Source: Thermus_A sp040290245 (lineage in GTDB: Bacteria > Deinococcota > Deinococci > Deinococcales > Thermaceae). From it: a stretch of DNA of 64,000 bases. Made by a program: the position numbers and the translations under genes. The stretch covers positions 20,825-84,824 of the forward strand of contig NZ_PSMQ01000001.1 in assembly GCF_040290245.1 (NCBI RefSeq), written 5' to 3'. This document shows, one piece after another, positions 9,143-16,919 of this stretch (positions are counted from its first letter, which is position 1; each line of letters starts with the position of its first letter). Under the pieces are notes generated by a model that did not search any database, was not told where the DNA came from, and saw nothing but the letters and a program-made list of their open reading frames with translations.

Positions 9143-10348
9143 CTAGCGGTCCACGTCTCCCATCACAGGGTCCAGGCTGGCGATGATGGCCACCATGTCA
9201 GCCACCTGCTCCCCCTTACAGGCGTAGGAGAGGCTCTGCAGGTTGACGAAGCTGGGGGCCCGCACCTTGACCCGGTAGGGCATGGACCCCCCGTCCGAGA
9301 CGATGTAGTACCCGAGCTCCCCCCGGGCCGACTCCGTGGGCACGTACACCTCGCCCTTGGGGGGGTGGAAGCCTTCCGTGTAGTGCTTGAAGTGGTAGAT
9401 GACCGCCTCCATGGAGGTTTCCAAAAGGGGCCTGGGGGGCGGGGTGATCTGGGGGTTGGGGTCGCGGATGGGGCCGGGCTCGAGGCGCTCCAGGGCTTGT
9501 TGAATGATCTTTACGCTCTCACGCATCTCCCGGATGCGGATGAGCATCCGGTCAAACACATCGCCCTGCTCCCCCAGGGGGACATCGAAGCGGTAGGTCT
9601 CGTACCCTGCGTAGGGGTGGGCCTTCCGGATGTCGTAGTCCACTCCGCTGGCCCTCAGCGAACCCCCGGTGAGGCCCAGGTGGATGGCCACCTCCGCCGG
9701 GATCACCCCCACGCCCCGGGCCCGTTCGTAAAAGATGGGGCTTTCCGCAAAGAGGCCCTCATACTCGTCGATGCGGTGGGGGAGGACCTGAAGGAGCTTT
9801 TTGAGCTCCGGAACAAACTCCTCGGGGAGGTCCTCCTTAAGGCCTCCGATGCGGATGTAGTTGTGGTGGAAGCGCTGCCCCGTGACCCACTCGAAGAGGT
9901 CCAGAATGGTCTCCCGCTCCCGGAAGGCGTAGAAGAAGGGGGTGAGGGCCCCCAGGTCCAGGAGGCCTGTGCCCAGAAAGACCAGGTGGCTGGCCAGACG
10001 CGAGAGCTCGTTCAGAAGGATGCGGATGGTCTGAGCCCTGGGCGGGACCACGGCTCCCACCAGCTTCTCCACCGCCAGGGCGTAGGCCAGGTCGTGGGCG
10101 AAGGAGTGGAGGTAGTCCATCCGGGGGGTGTAGGTGAGGTTCTGGAGGTAGGTCCGGTTCTCCATCGTCTTCTCAAAGCCCGTGTGGAGGTAGCCGATGT
10201 GGGGGACCAGGTCCAGGACCTCCTCCCCGGAAAGCGTCACCACCACCCGCAAGACCCCGTGGGTGGAGGGATGCTGGGGGCCCACGTTGAGGGTCATCAC
10301 CTCGGTGCGGAGCTCCTTTGGCTCCTCCAGAAGCTCTTTGTCGATCAT
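9143..10348 (-). CDS. nuoD: NADH-quinone oxidoreductase subunit D (Nqo4), quinone site
   Basis: A 401-residue subunit related to the large subunit of [NiFe] hydrogenases; with NuoB it forms the quinone pocket. The quinone-loop signature NVGPQHPSTHGVLR lies at residues 21-34, followed by HIGYLHTGFEKTMENR. The C-terminus SLDPVMGDVDR is the family terminus. It is about eight residues shorter at the N-terminus than T. thermophilus Nqo4; the chosen ATG overlaps nuoC's stop by 4 bp. Confidence 0.97.
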   Translation of the reverse strand: MIDKELLEEPKELRTEVMTLNVGPQHPSTHGVLRVVVTLSGEEVLDLVPHIGYLHTGFEKTMENRTYLQNLTYTPRMDYLHSFAHDLAYALAVEKLVGAVVPPRAQTIRILLNELSRLASHLVFLGTGLLDLGALTPFFYAFRERETILDLFEWVTGQRFHHNYIRIGGLKEDLPEEFVPELKKLLQVLPHRIDEYEGLFAESPIFYERARGVGVIPAEVAIHLGLTGGSLRASGVDYDIRKAHPYAGYETYRFDVPLGEQGDVFDRMLIRIREMRESVKIIQQALERLEPGPIRDPNPQITPPPRPLLETSMEAVIYHFKHYTEGFHPPKGEVYVPTESARGELGYYIVSDGGSMPYRVKVRAPSFVNLQSLSYACKGEQVADMVAIIASLDPVMGDVDR

Positions 10349-10965
10349 TGCCCCTCCTTCATCTTCTGAAGGTCAGCCCAGAGCGACCGGTACCCCTTTC
10401 GGCTCCCTCCCCGGTACAGGGTCATTCCCGGGTCCTTTCCGGTGAGGCCCGCCCGGAACTCGCTGGGCACGATGAACCGCCCCTCCCGGAAGAGGGTGGG
10501 GGTTTCGCCTAAGGGGAAGTCCTTGCGCAGGGGGTGGCCCTCCAGGTCCTCAGGGGTGAGGATCTTGCGCAGGTCAGGGTGGCCCTCAAACCGGATTCCG
10601 AAGAGGTCAAAAACCTCCCGCTCGAGGAAGTTCGCGCTCCCCCATAGGTCCACCACCGTGGGCAGGACGGGGTCCTTCTCCGGCACATACACCCGAACGA
10701 AGAAGCGGCTTCCGTCCCCATCCCCATAGCCCGGCATGGAGACGAGCTCGTAGACTACGCAGAAGCGCTCGGGCTTTGGGTCGGGGTAGGTGAGGTAGTC
10801 TAGGCCCACGATGTCCGCCAGGTAGTTGAACCCCATCTCCTTGTAGCGGGCCATCTGGGCTTTGAAGGCCTCCCGGGGAAGGACCACCCAGAGGTTACCG
10901 AGGCCGTTGTCCTCCACCGGGTATCCCTTCTCCCGCGCCTCTTCTAGCACCCAGCTCAGCCGCAT
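10345..10965 (-). CDS. nuoC: NADH-quinone oxidoreductase subunit C (Nqo5)
   Basis: A 206-residue 30-kDa-type subunit of the peripheral arm without cofactors. The signature ERE(V/I)FDLFGI, here LEREVFDLFGIRFEGHPDLR, is present near residues 116-135, and the C-terminus keeps the segment GSRKGYRSLW that packs on NuoD. The frame is open upstream to 11400, but the ATG at 10965, 2 bp after the nuoB stop, gives the N-terminus MRLSWVLEEAREKGYP expected for Thermus Nqo5. Confidence 0.96.
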   Translation of the reverse strand: MRLSWVLEEAREKGYPVEDNGLGNLWVVLPREAFKAQMARYKEMGFNYLADIVGLDYLTYPDPKPERFCVVYELVSMPGYGDGDGSRFFVRVYVPEKDPVLPTVVDLWGSANFLEREVFDLFGIRFEGHPDLRKILTPEDLEGHPLRKDFPLGETPTLFREGRFIVPSEFRAGLTGKDPGMTLYRGGSRKGYRSLWADLQKMKEGQ

Positions 10966-10967
10966 CC

Positions 10968-11507
10968 TTACCCCCTTTTCCAGGCGGCCACCGGGGGAAG
11001 CTTCCGCCCCGAGTCGTCGTAGGCCTGGCCGCGCACCTTCTTTTGCAGCTGCATCACCGCGTAGATCAGCGCCTCCGGCCGCGGGGGGCAGCCGGGGACG
11101 TAAACGTCCACCGGGACCACGCTGTCCACGTTTTGGACGATGGCGTAGTTGTTGAACATCCCCCCGGAGCTGGCGCAAGCCCCCATGGAGATGACCCACT
11201 TGGGGTCGGGCATCTGTTCCCAGACCCGGCGCATCACCGGGGCCATCTTTTTGGAAAGTCTTCCGGCCACGATCATCACGTCCGCCTGGCGGGGGCTGGC
11301 CCGGAAGACCTCGCTTCCGAAACGGGCCAGGTCGTTCCGGGCGTCGGTGGAGGCCATCATCTCGATGGCGCAGCAGGCGAGGCCAAAGGTAGCGGGCCAA
11401 AGGGAGTTGCTCCGCCCCCAGGCCACCAGCTTCTCCAGGGTCGTGAAGAGGATCCCCTCCCGCTCCAGCTCCTGCACATCCCGTTCAAAAAGGTCTTTTA
11501 GTGCCAT
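10968..11507 (-). CDS. nuoB: NADH-quinone oxidoreductase subunit B (Nqo6), cluster N2
   Basis: A 179-residue subunit binding the terminal cluster N2, which reduces quinone. Ligands are the tandem C45-C46 (GLACCAIEM), C111 (GACASSGG) and C140 (VPGCPPRPE). I chose the ATG at 11507 (MALKDLFERDVQ) rather than an in-frame start at 11528, because it matches Thermus Nqo6 and has a purine-rich GGGGG just upstream. This start lies inside nuoA, overlapping its end by 10 bp. Confidence 0.97.
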   Translation of the reverse strand: MALKDLFERDVQELEREGILFTTLEKLVAWGRSNSLWPATFGLACCAIEMMASTDARNDLARFGSEVFRASPRQADVMIVAGRLSKKMAPVMRRVWEQMPDPKWVISMGACASSGGMFNNYAIVQNVDSVVPVDVYVPGCPPRPEALIYAVMQLQKKVRGQAYDDSGRKLPPVAAWKRG

Positions 11508-11857
11508 CGCATGACCCCCTTCCACCACTCGTAGAGGAAGCCCACGAAGAGGAGGAGGGTAAAGCCCGCCACCCCCAGAAAGCCATAAAGGCCGAGCTTC
11601 CCCGCGCTCACCGCGTAAGGCCAGAGGAAGGCCACCTCCACGTCGAAGAGGATGAAGAGCATGGCCACCACGTAAAAGTGAACGGGAAACCGCCTGACCT
11701 CCCCCGCCGGGTCGTTTCCGGACTCGTAGGGCATGAGCTTGGCCCTTCCTGGTTTCTTGGGCCCCAGGAGGGCCCCCGCCAAAAGGGCCGCCACTCCGAT
11801 GAAGAGGGCCGCCGCCAGGTAGACCAGGATGTTCAGGTACTCGGATATGGGCGCCAA
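11498..11857 (-). CDS. nuoA: NADH-quinone oxidoreductase subunit A (Nqo7), first gene of the operon
   Basis: A 119-residue, three-helix membrane subunit at the joint of the two arms. Family patterns YESGNDPAGE (residues about 44-53) and the acidic membrane residues in LFILFDVEVAFLWPY (residues about 67-81) are clear. The start is TTG, supported by a strong AAAGGAGGT ribosome site four bases upstream. As the first gene it sets the operon promoter somewhere in 11858-12019. Confidence 0.96.
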   Translation of the reverse strand: MAPISEYLNILVYLAAALFIGVAALLAGALLGPKKPGRAKLMPYESGNDPAGEVRRFPVHFYVVAMLFILFDVEVAFLWPYAVSAGKLGLYGFLGVAGFTLLLFVGFLYEWWKGVMRWH

Positions 11858-11962
11858 GGTGACCTCCTTTGAGTATTCGTGCTCATCTTCACGAACTGGG
11901 GGTAAACCCCCTCCCCTTCGCCCTAAATCTTACCACCCACCCCCTTAAGCCGGTGCAAGACA

Positions 11963-11995
11963 CCCTACACACTACACCGGAAATCCCGTGTAGGG
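11963..11995. promoter_or_regulatory. Perfect inverted repeat upstream of the nuo operon (candidate operator)
   Basis: CCCTACAC at 11963-11970 is matched by GTGTAGGG at 11988-11995, with an extra CTACAC copy at 11972-11977 between them. The dyad lies about 106 bp upstream of the nuoA start, in the only intergenic gap before the operon. On the minus strand a TAAGAT hexamer at 11932-11927 could be the nuo -10 box, with a poorly placed TTGCAC further up. Function is inferred from position only. Confidence 0.4.
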
Positions 11996-12019
11996 GCTGG
12001 GAAAGCTTAAGAAAAGGGG

Positions 12020-12817
12020 TTACACCGTTAAGGCGGACCGCAACGCCCGGAAGGTCTCCAGGCCGAGGGCCTCGGCCCGCACGGTATCCAGAAGGCCCAA
12101 AGCCCTCAGGGCTTCCTCCACCTTGGCCCTGGGGTAACCCGCGTGGATTAGGGCGTTTTTAAGCGTCTTTCTCCGGGTACGGAAGGCCGCCTCTATGAGT
12201 TTGAAAAGGCCGGGGTCATCCGGGCTGGGAAAGGGGGTCAGCCGGACCAGGCTGCTCGTCACCTTGGGGGGAGGGAGGAAGGCCCCCGGGGGGAGGTCGA
12301 GGAGCTTTTCCGCCTTGGCGTGGTGGGCCACCCTCAAGGAGAGCACCCCGTAGGCCGGGGTGCCGGGAGCGGCCACCATCCTTTCCGCCACCTCCTTCTG
12401 CACCAGGAAGACCAGCCGGGCGAAGCGGCCCGTCTGGAGGAGCCGGCTCACCAGGAAAGTGGCGATGTTGTAGGGGAGGTTGGCCACCAGAAGGCTTCCT
12501 TTGGGCACCTCTTCCCAGGGGAACAGGAGGGCGTCCTGGAAGAGGAGGGTGGGGTTTAGGCCCTCGAGGTAGGCCTCCAGGGCGGGCTTTAAGGAGAGGT
12601 CCTTCTCTATGGCCACCACCTCGGCCCCCGCCTCGAGGAGGAACCGGGTGAGCAGGCCGAGGCCCGGCCCCACCTCGTAGACCCGGCCGCTTAGAGGCTC
12701 TGCCGCCTGGACGATGCGCCTTAGGTAGGCCTCCTCCACTAAAAAGTTCTGTCCCAGGGCCTTCTTGGCCTTAAGGCCGTACGTATGGAGGAGGCGTTGG
12801 ACTTCCTTCCTTAGCAA
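12020..12817 (-). CDS. rsmA: 16S rRNA (adenine1518-N6/adenine1519-N6)-dimethyltransferase
   Basis: RsmA/KsgA dimethylates two adjacent adenines in the loop near the 3' end of 16S rRNA during 30S assembly, using S-adenosylmethionine. The 265-residue product shows the SAM motif EVGPGLGLLTRFLLEAG (residues about 48-64), IEKD, and the catalytic motif NLPYNIAT (residues about 114-121). The only in-frame start is a TTG, unusual here; it overlaps the stop of a small upstream frame (TTGCTAA). A TATAAT box 193 bp upstream implies a long leader. Confidence 0.93.
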   Translation of the reverse strand: MLRKEVQRLLHTYGLKAKKALGQNFLVEEAYLRRIVQAAEPLSGRVYEVGPGLGLLTRFLLEAGAEVVAIEKDLSLKPALEAYLEGLNPTLLFQDALLFPWEEVPKGSLLVANLPYNIATFLVSRLLQTGRFARLVFLVQKEVAERMVAAPGTPAYGVLSLRVAHHAKAEKLLDLPPGAFLPPPKVTSSLVRLTPFPSPDDPGLFKLIEAAFRTRRKTLKNALIHAGYPRAKVEEALRALGLLDTVRAEALGLETFRALRSALTV

Positions 12818-12999
12818 AGCGCGGCCTCGAGACCCTCCTTCGAAGGGAGGGGTTTTCGTCGGCTTCCAGGGCCAGGAAGGCCGGCAGGCTCAAAGCGGCT
12901 TCCCTCTAAGGGCATCGGGGACAGGGGAGGTCTCAGGGCCTCTCGCGCCCGACTCACCGCGATCCAAGCGGTTTTCCCCTGGAGGCTCTGGTCTCGCAT
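12811..12999 (-). CDS. Possible 62-codon leader ORF in front of rsmA
   Basis: A frame starting MRDQSLQGKTAW fills most of the rsmA leader. Its ATG lies ten bases after a TATAAT hexamer, so it could be translated as a nearly leaderless ORF, and its TAA stop overlaps the rsmA TTG start. Third codon positions are visibly less G/C-rich than in neighbouring genes, and no family is recognised, so it may be a regulatory leader rather than a functional protein. A hairpin whose 3' arm is GGAGGG (about 12833-12852) precedes the rsmA start. Confidence 0.3.
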   Translation of the reverse strand: MRDQSLQGKTAWIAVSRAREALRPPLSPMPLEGSRFEPAGLPGPGSRRKPLPSKEGLEAALC

Positions 13000-13009
13000 C
13001 CCCGGGGGC

Positions 13010-13015
13010 ATTATA
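13010..13015 (-). promoter_or_regulatory. -10 box (TATAAT) for the rsmA leader
   Basis: A perfect TATAAT on the minus strand straddles the stop codon of the metallophosphoesterase gene, so rsmA may have its own promoter. No convincing -35 box is seen 16-18 bp upstream. The predicted start would be near 13003. Confidence 0.5.
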
Positions 13016-13745
13016 CCCGCCCCACCTCCAGGGCCACCGCCTCCCCCAGGACAAGCCTCAGGTACTGCCCCAGGTCCAAGGCGTCGATCAAGGCCAGGCG
13101 TTCCTTGATGAGAAGGCCCTCCCGCATGGGGGTATGGCCGTAGACGCCGAACCGGTAGCCCATGCGTTCCACGTAGTCCGGCGTCAGGAACCACCAGGTC
13201 TTGGCCTCGCTGCTGGCGTAGAAGGCTTCATCATAGGCCTGAAGCCAAGGCACAGGTCCTACGTGGGCGAAGTGCACCCCTTCTAAAACGAGTTCCCTGG
13301 GGAAGCCCGCCATCCAGGCCTTGAGTCCTTCCGGGAGCTCGAGCCCCCCTTTTTCCGGGTGGAACTCCTTGTGGACCAGATGGCGGTTGCCCAGAAGGGG
13401 GAAGCCCTTGACCGCGGCCTCGTCGTGGTTGCCCAGGAGGATGCTGACATGGCCCTGGGCCTCCTCCTGGTACCGCTTGAGCCGGGAAAGCTCCCGGATC
13501 TGTGCCCGGGCTGCGGCCCTCAGGTGGTTAGGGTTTTCCGGGTCAAAGGGGACGAGGCCGGTGAGGAGCTGGTAGTCCTCTAGCGTCTTGGGGTGGACCA
13601 GGTCTCCCAGGAGGACCACCCGCAACCGTCCAGTTCGAACCTCTTCTGTGGGCTTCAGTTCGGGGGTTGCCGCCCCTTCCTTCTTGAGAATCCGCCATAG
13701 GGTGGGGAAGAGGGCGTGGAGGTCGCCCAGGGCGAGAACCCTCAT
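13011..13745 (-). CDS. Calcineurin-like metallophosphoesterase
   Basis: A 244-residue protein with the dimetal phosphoesterase motifs: GDLHA (D8, H10) at the N-terminus, LLGDLV near residue 50, LGNHDE near residue 104 and a late GHTPM (about residue 206) supplying metal-binding histidine. No signal peptide is visible, so it probably acts in the cytoplasm. The fold is seen in nucleotide hydrolases and Ser/Thr phosphatases; the substrate cannot be told. Its ATG overlaps the stop of the upstream Rad52-like gene by 4 bp, so the two are co-translated. Confidence 0.8.
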   Translation of the reverse strand: MRVLALGDLHALFPTLWRILKKEGAATPELKPTEEVRTGRLRVVLLGDLVHPKTLEDYQLLTGLVPFDPENPNHLRAAARAQIRELSRLKRYQEEAQGHVSILLGNHDEAAVKGFPLLGNRHLVHKEFHPEKGGLELPEGLKAWMAGFPRELVLEGVHFAHVGPVPWLQAYDEAFYASSEAKTWWFLTPDYVERMGYRFGVYGHTPMREGLLIKERLALIDALDLGQYLRLVLGEAVALEVGRV

Positions 13746-14383
13746 GCCTTTTTCCTAAGGAGGTCCCTAAGCTCCCCGTAAAGCCTTTTCGTCTCTTCCG
13801 GGGAGCGTCCGTACCCTGGGTAGCGGATGAGGATCTGGACGGCCTCCTTACCCAACCCCTCCTCCCTTAGCCGTTCCAAAAGCCGGTCGATGAGCCGGTG
13901 GGCCTCGGGTTTTTCCTCCTCTTCCCCTTCACCTAAAGGGAGGCGGGGTGGGGTGAACCTTCCTGTTTTCGGTTCATAGTCCACCCACTGCTTTTCCACC
14001 CGGTACAGGTACCGCCCAATGCCGAACTTGACCGCGGCCCGCTTTAGGGCATCGGAAAAGGCGGCCTTCAGAGAGTCCCCTTCCCCCACGTCCTCCTTGG
14101 TAACCCCGTGGATGGTGAGGCGGCATTTCACCTCACAGAGCCTAGGTTTTTCCGGCCCCTCCTCTCGCAGGTAGTTGCTTCCCGAAGGGAACACCGAAAG
14201 GACCTCGTACTGGTCATGCCAGTTTTCCGGACCCACCACCTGGTCCAGCCGGTCCAGGACGCTCCTCGCGTCGATGTAGGGCACCACCAAGGCCCGGGTT
14301 TTGTCTTTGGAAACCGCCTCGATCCGCCACTGGACCTCGGTGGAGGGGAAGGGTTCGGCGAGCCTGCGCCAGATTTCCTCCAT
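13742..14383 (-). CDS. Rad52/Rad22-family single-strand annealing protein (DdrA-like)
   Basis: The 213-residue product resembles Deinococcus DdrA, a Rad52-family protein that protects DNA ends. Recognisable segments are RLAEPFPSTEVQWR near residue 8, ALVVPYIDARSVLDRLD at 31-47 and the core GDSLKAAFSDALKRAAVKFGIGRYLY near residues 106-131. The ATG at 14383 is chosen because a TACACT -10 box ends exactly six bases upstream, the spacing of a leaderless mRNA; the frame is open to 14440. Residues 62-70 (LSVFPSGSN) are encoded by a 28-bp element found again in speD and fall in a stretch longer than I recall for DdrA. Confidence 0.75.
   Translation of the reverse strand: MEEIWRRLAEPFPSTEVQWRIEAVSKDKTRALVVPYIDARSVLDRLDQVVGPENWHDQYEVLSVFPSGSNYLREEGPEKPRLCEVKCRLTIHGVTKEDVGEGDSLKAAFSDALKRAAVKFGIGRYLYRVEKQWVDYEPKTGRFTPPRLPLGEGEEEEKPEAHRLIDRLLERLREEGLGKEAVQILIRYPGYGRSPEETKRLYGELRDLLRKKA
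14174..14201. repeat. 28-bp dispersed repeat, copy 1 (inside the Rad52-like gene)
   Basis: This 28-bp block is identical to 31566-31593. It starts GTTGC, ends GAAAGG, and holds a short palindrome TTCCC-GAA-GGGAA (14179-14191). On the minus strand it is read in frame as LSVFPSGSN. Confidence 0.75.
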
Positions 14384-14389
14384 GCCTTC

Positions 14390-14395
14390 AGTGTA
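14390..14395 (-). promoter_or_regulatory. -10 box (TACACT) for a leaderless Rad52-like mRNA
   Basis: TACACT lies six bases upstream of the ATG at 14383, which would place transcription start at the first base of the start codon. The -35 region is weak. Confidence 0.55.
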
Positions 14396-14424
14396 CGGCC
14401 AGCCCGCCTTATTTCTAAAGGGGT

Positions 14425-14454
14425 TTGACCTTTTTCTCACCCCCTTGCTATGAG
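14425..14454 (+). promoter_or_regulatory. Promoter of the small secreted protein
   Basis: A TTGACC -35 box (14425-14430) and a TATGAG -10 box (14449-14454) are separated by 18 bp, with an upstream TGC making an extended -10. The gene start at 14474 follows after a GTGAGGGT ribosome site. Confidence 0.6.
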
Positions 14455-14473
14455 GATGGGGTATCGTGAGGGT

Positions 14474-14818
14474 ATGAAAAGGATCTACGCCCTTTTGGTC
14501 TTGGCGGCCTCGGCTTTGGCCCTCGAGGTGGGGCCCATCCGCGTGAGCGCCGACCTTTCCATCCGGCTTTTCCCCCAGCTCGTCGTGGTGGAAAGGGTGC
14601 CTGAGCCTTCAGGGATTGTGGTGGTCTACCAGGGAAGCCAGGCGGAGTCGGTCTTCCGCTTTCACGATCAGGACCTTAGGGCCCGGGGCTGGCAGCGGGT
14701 GAAGTACGAAGTGAAGAAGAACGAGTGGAAGGCCGAATACCGGAAGGGGAAGGCCAAGGCCAGCCTAAGCGTCAAGGATAAGAAGGGCCGGATTGAGGTC
14801 CGGGTCAAGGAGGACTAG
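14474..14818 (+). CDS. Small secreted protein of unknown function
   Basis: From the ATG at 14474 the product is 114 residues: a typical signal peptide (MKRIYALLVLAASALA, cleavage after about residue 16) followed by a mixed-charge domain of about 98 residues rich in Lys and Glu near the C-terminus. No family is recognised. An in-frame ATG at 14450 exists but lies in the -10 region, so the inner start is preferred. It is alone between a divergent promoter and the tRNA gene. Confidence 0.7.
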   Translation: MKRIYALLVLAASALALEVGPIRVSADLSIRLFPQLVVVERVPEPSGIVVVYQGSQAESVFRFHDQDLRARGWQRVKYEVKKNEWKAEYRKGKAKASLSVKDKKGRIEVRVKED

Positions 14819-14845
14819 ACAAGGCCCGTCCGGTTCCCTTACCAT
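14816..14845 (+). promoter_or_regulatory. Probable tRNA-Ala promoter
   Basis: TAGACA (14816-14821) and TACCAT (14840-14845) are 18 bp apart, placing transcription start a few bases before the tRNA at 14858. The -35 box overlaps the stop codon of the preceding gene. Confidence 0.5.
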
Positions 14846-14857
14846 ATGGGTCGGCCT

Positions 14858-14933
14858 GGGGCCGTGGCGCAGCTGGGAGCGCGCCTGAATCGCACTCAGG
14901 AGGTCACGGGTTCGAATCCCGTCGGCTCCACCA
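14858..14933 (+). tRNA. tRNA-Ala (anticodon CGC)
   Basis: A 76-nt cloverleaf with CCA encoded. The acceptor stem GGGGCCG/CGGCTCC has the G3:U70 wobble pair that identifies alanine tRNAs. The anticodon stem is CCTGA/TCAGG with loop ATCGCAC, giving anticodon CGC for GCG codons, and the T-arm is CGGGTTCGAATCCCG. A terminator follows directly. Confidence 0.96.
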
Positions 14934-14936
14934 AAA

Positions 14937-14963
14937 CCCCCCGGGCACTCCGGGGGGTTTTTG
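14937..14963 (+). terminator. Intrinsic terminator after tRNA-Ala
   Basis: A G/C stem (CCCCCCGG and CCGGGGGG around CACT-type loop) is followed by TTTTT. It lies between the tRNA and a convergent gene that ends at 14974, and the A-run on its left side lets it work in both directions. Confidence 0.85.
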
Positions 14964-14973
14964 ATTGGCGGCC

Positions 14974-16878
14974 CTACTGGAGAAGCCAATTCACCAAGGC
15001 GTTGACCAGGTCCATGCCCTGTTCGGCCAGGAGCGTGGGATCTTCCAGCACCGCGCGGTAAAAGCGGAGCACCAGGGCCTCGTCTGCTCTTTGCAAGAGC
15101 TCCCGGACGCTTTTTCCCTGGAAAGGCCCTGACTTGAGAGGTGCGGTGAGCTGGGGGGACTGGGCCAAAAGAGCGGCCTCCTGCAAGGCGGCCACGCTCC
15201 GCTTAAGGAGAAGGGCTTCGCCGTCTTCCCCCAGCATCTCCTTGGGGCTCAGGAGGTCCTGGCCTGAGAGGTCCTTGGGGATGATCCCCAGGACGTAGAG
15301 CCTGCGGGCCAGGCTCTCCTTTAGGATGGTCAGTTCGACCCTTGCCCGGGCGCCCCCGTACTGGACCTCGAGGGCATACACCCCCTCCTCCTTGGGGGTG
15401 ACCGCGGGGGCGGTGGCCTGGGCCTGTGTGGTGAGCGGCGGAAACCCCAGGGCCTTTTCTCTCTCCTCGGCGGCTTGGCCGCTTTTCAAAAGCCGGGTGA
15501 TCAGGGGGGCCCTTTCCAGGTAGGGCTCTCCAGAAACCTGCACCTCTGGGAAGATGGCCTCTCCCACGCGGAAGGGGCGGGCCTCGAGGTCGCCGGGAAG
15601 GAGGGTGAGCCGGTTTAGCTTCACCTCCACCTTTGCCCCTTCCAGCCGCTTCAGGGCCCTTTGAGCGAGGAAGGCCAAGGGGCTTTGGGGTTCGGTCCGG
15701 AGGAAGGCCTGGTAGAGGGCCAGGGCCTCCTTCAGATCCCCCGCGTGTTCCAAGAGATAGGCCCGCCAGAAGAGACCCTGAGGGGCCTCCTTCTCGTACT
15801 TGGCCCAGTCGTCCACCGCCATCCGGACATCCTCCCCCTGGTCCAGGCGCAAGGCCCGGTCGTAGGCGGCCTTGGCCCCCAGGTGGTCCCCATAGAGGGC
15901 TTTAAGGAGGCCCAGGTTGTACAGAGCCACTGCGCCGGGTTCAATCCGGAGGGCCCTTTGCGTGGCGAGAAGGGCCCGGGCCTTCTCGCCCAGGAGGTAC
16001 TCGGCCCAGCCCAGGTTGGTCCAGTAAAGGGCAGAGCCGGGGGAAAGCCTCAGGGCCTGGACGAGGGCTTCCTTGGCCTTGGCCCCGTCCTCTTCCTCAA
16101 AGGCGGCATAGCTGGCCATCTCCCAGGCCAGGGGAAGGTAAGGGGCCTCCTGGGCCAGCCTCCAGGCCAGGGCCTTCCAGGAAGGGTCCTCGAGGAACCG
16201 GAGGACGAGGAGGGCCCCGAGTTTTTCTAGAGTAGTTCCACTTGATAGGGTTCTGGCCAAGGCCAGCGCCTCTTCCCGCTTCTCCTCGGCCAGGAGCTCG
16301 TAAAGGGCGTACACCCTGGGCAGTTGGCCATCTTTCCCGGAAAGGGCCTGCCAGAAGGCGGAAACCCCCTGCGGAAGGCCTGGGATCTGGACCGGTTCCC
16401 CCTGCCTGAGGCGGAGGGCTTTCCCGTGGAGCTCGTCCGGGTCCTCCCCCTGGGCCAGGGCCTGCAGGCGGGCCTCGTCGCCGCGAGGCCTGGGGGGAGG
16501 GGTGAGGTCGCGCCGCTTCAGGTGGACTTTGACCCAGAGCCAGGCGGCCGCTGGGTTGGAAAACCGCCCCTCCACCACCCCTTCGCGGCTGGCCAGGTAA
16601 AGGGTAAGGGGTTCCGTCCGGCCCAGGAGGACGAACTCCGCCCCGGTCACCTCCCGCACCAAGGCCGCCCCCGCCCGGCTGTAAAGCCCCCCGGCCCGTT
16701 CATACCCTCCCTGCCAGGGGGGTTCGGGCAGAAGGAGGGCGGCCAGGCTGACGGGGGGGGTGCCCAGGGCCTCGGCGTACCCTTGGGCCAGGCTGTACCC
16801 CCTGGGTCCCTGGAAGGGCAGGACCAGGCCTTGGGCCAGGGCGGGGGCGAGGAGAAGGAGGAAAAGGAGCGAACGCAT
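14974..16878 (-). CDS. Exported TPR-repeat protein
   Basis: A 634-residue protein with a signal peptide (MRSLLFLLLLAPALAQ) and helical tetratricopeptide repeats in its middle, clear around LYWTNLGWAEYLLGEKARAL and ALYNLGLLKALYGDHLGAK. The C-terminal 230 residues lack repeats and include a beta-rich part. It probably scaffolds other envelope proteins; no enzyme motif is visible. The mRNA looks leaderless: TAGACT (16885-16890, minus) ends six bases before the ATG. A TTTCCCTAAGGGAAA palindrome (16897-16911) lies just upstream. Confidence 0.75.
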   Translation of the reverse strand: MRSLLFLLLLAPALAQGLVLPFQGPRGYSLAQGYAEALGTPPVSLAALLLPEPPWQGGYERAGGLYSRAGAALVREVTGAEFVLLGRTEPLTLYLASREGVVEGRFSNPAAAWLWVKVHLKRRDLTPPPRPRGDEARLQALAQGEDPDELHGKALRLRQGEPVQIPGLPQGVSAFWQALSGKDGQLPRVYALYELLAEEKREEALALARTLSSGTTLEKLGALLVLRFLEDPSWKALAWRLAQEAPYLPLAWEMASYAAFEEEDGAKAKEALVQALRLSPGSALYWTNLGWAEYLLGEKARALLATQRALRIEPGAVALYNLGLLKALYGDHLGAKAAYDRALRLDQGEDVRMAVDDWAKYEKEAPQGLFWRAYLLEHAGDLKEALALYQAFLRTEPQSPLAFLAQRALKRLEGAKVEVKLNRLTLLPGDLEARPFRVGEAIFPEVQVSGEPYLERAPLITRLLKSGQAAEEREKALGFPPLTTQAQATAPAVTPKEEGVYALEVQYGGARARVELTILKESLARRLYVLGIIPKDLSGQDLLSPKEMLGEDGEALLLKRSVAALQEAALLAQSPQLTAPLKSGPFQGKSVRELLQRADEALVLRFYRAVLEDPTLLAEQGMDLVNALVNWLLQ

Positions 16879-16919
16879 GATCAGAGTCTACGCGCTTTTC
16901 CCTAAGGGAAATGAGACGG

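Noticed and set aside
10345..11400. NuoC extended to 11400
   Set aside because: The extension is the shadow of nuoB; the ATG at 10965 follows the nuoB stop by 2 bp and gives the expected Nqo5 start.
14174..14201. The 28-bp element as a degenerate CRISPR repeat
   Set aside because: Only single copies occur at each place, both are inside coding sequence in frame, and there are no spacers or cas genes in the window.
13742..14440. Rad52-like protein starting at 14440
   Set aside because: The extra 19 residues are Arg/Lys/Pro-rich and include the predicted -10 box; the ATG at 14383 is positioned exactly for a leaderless start.
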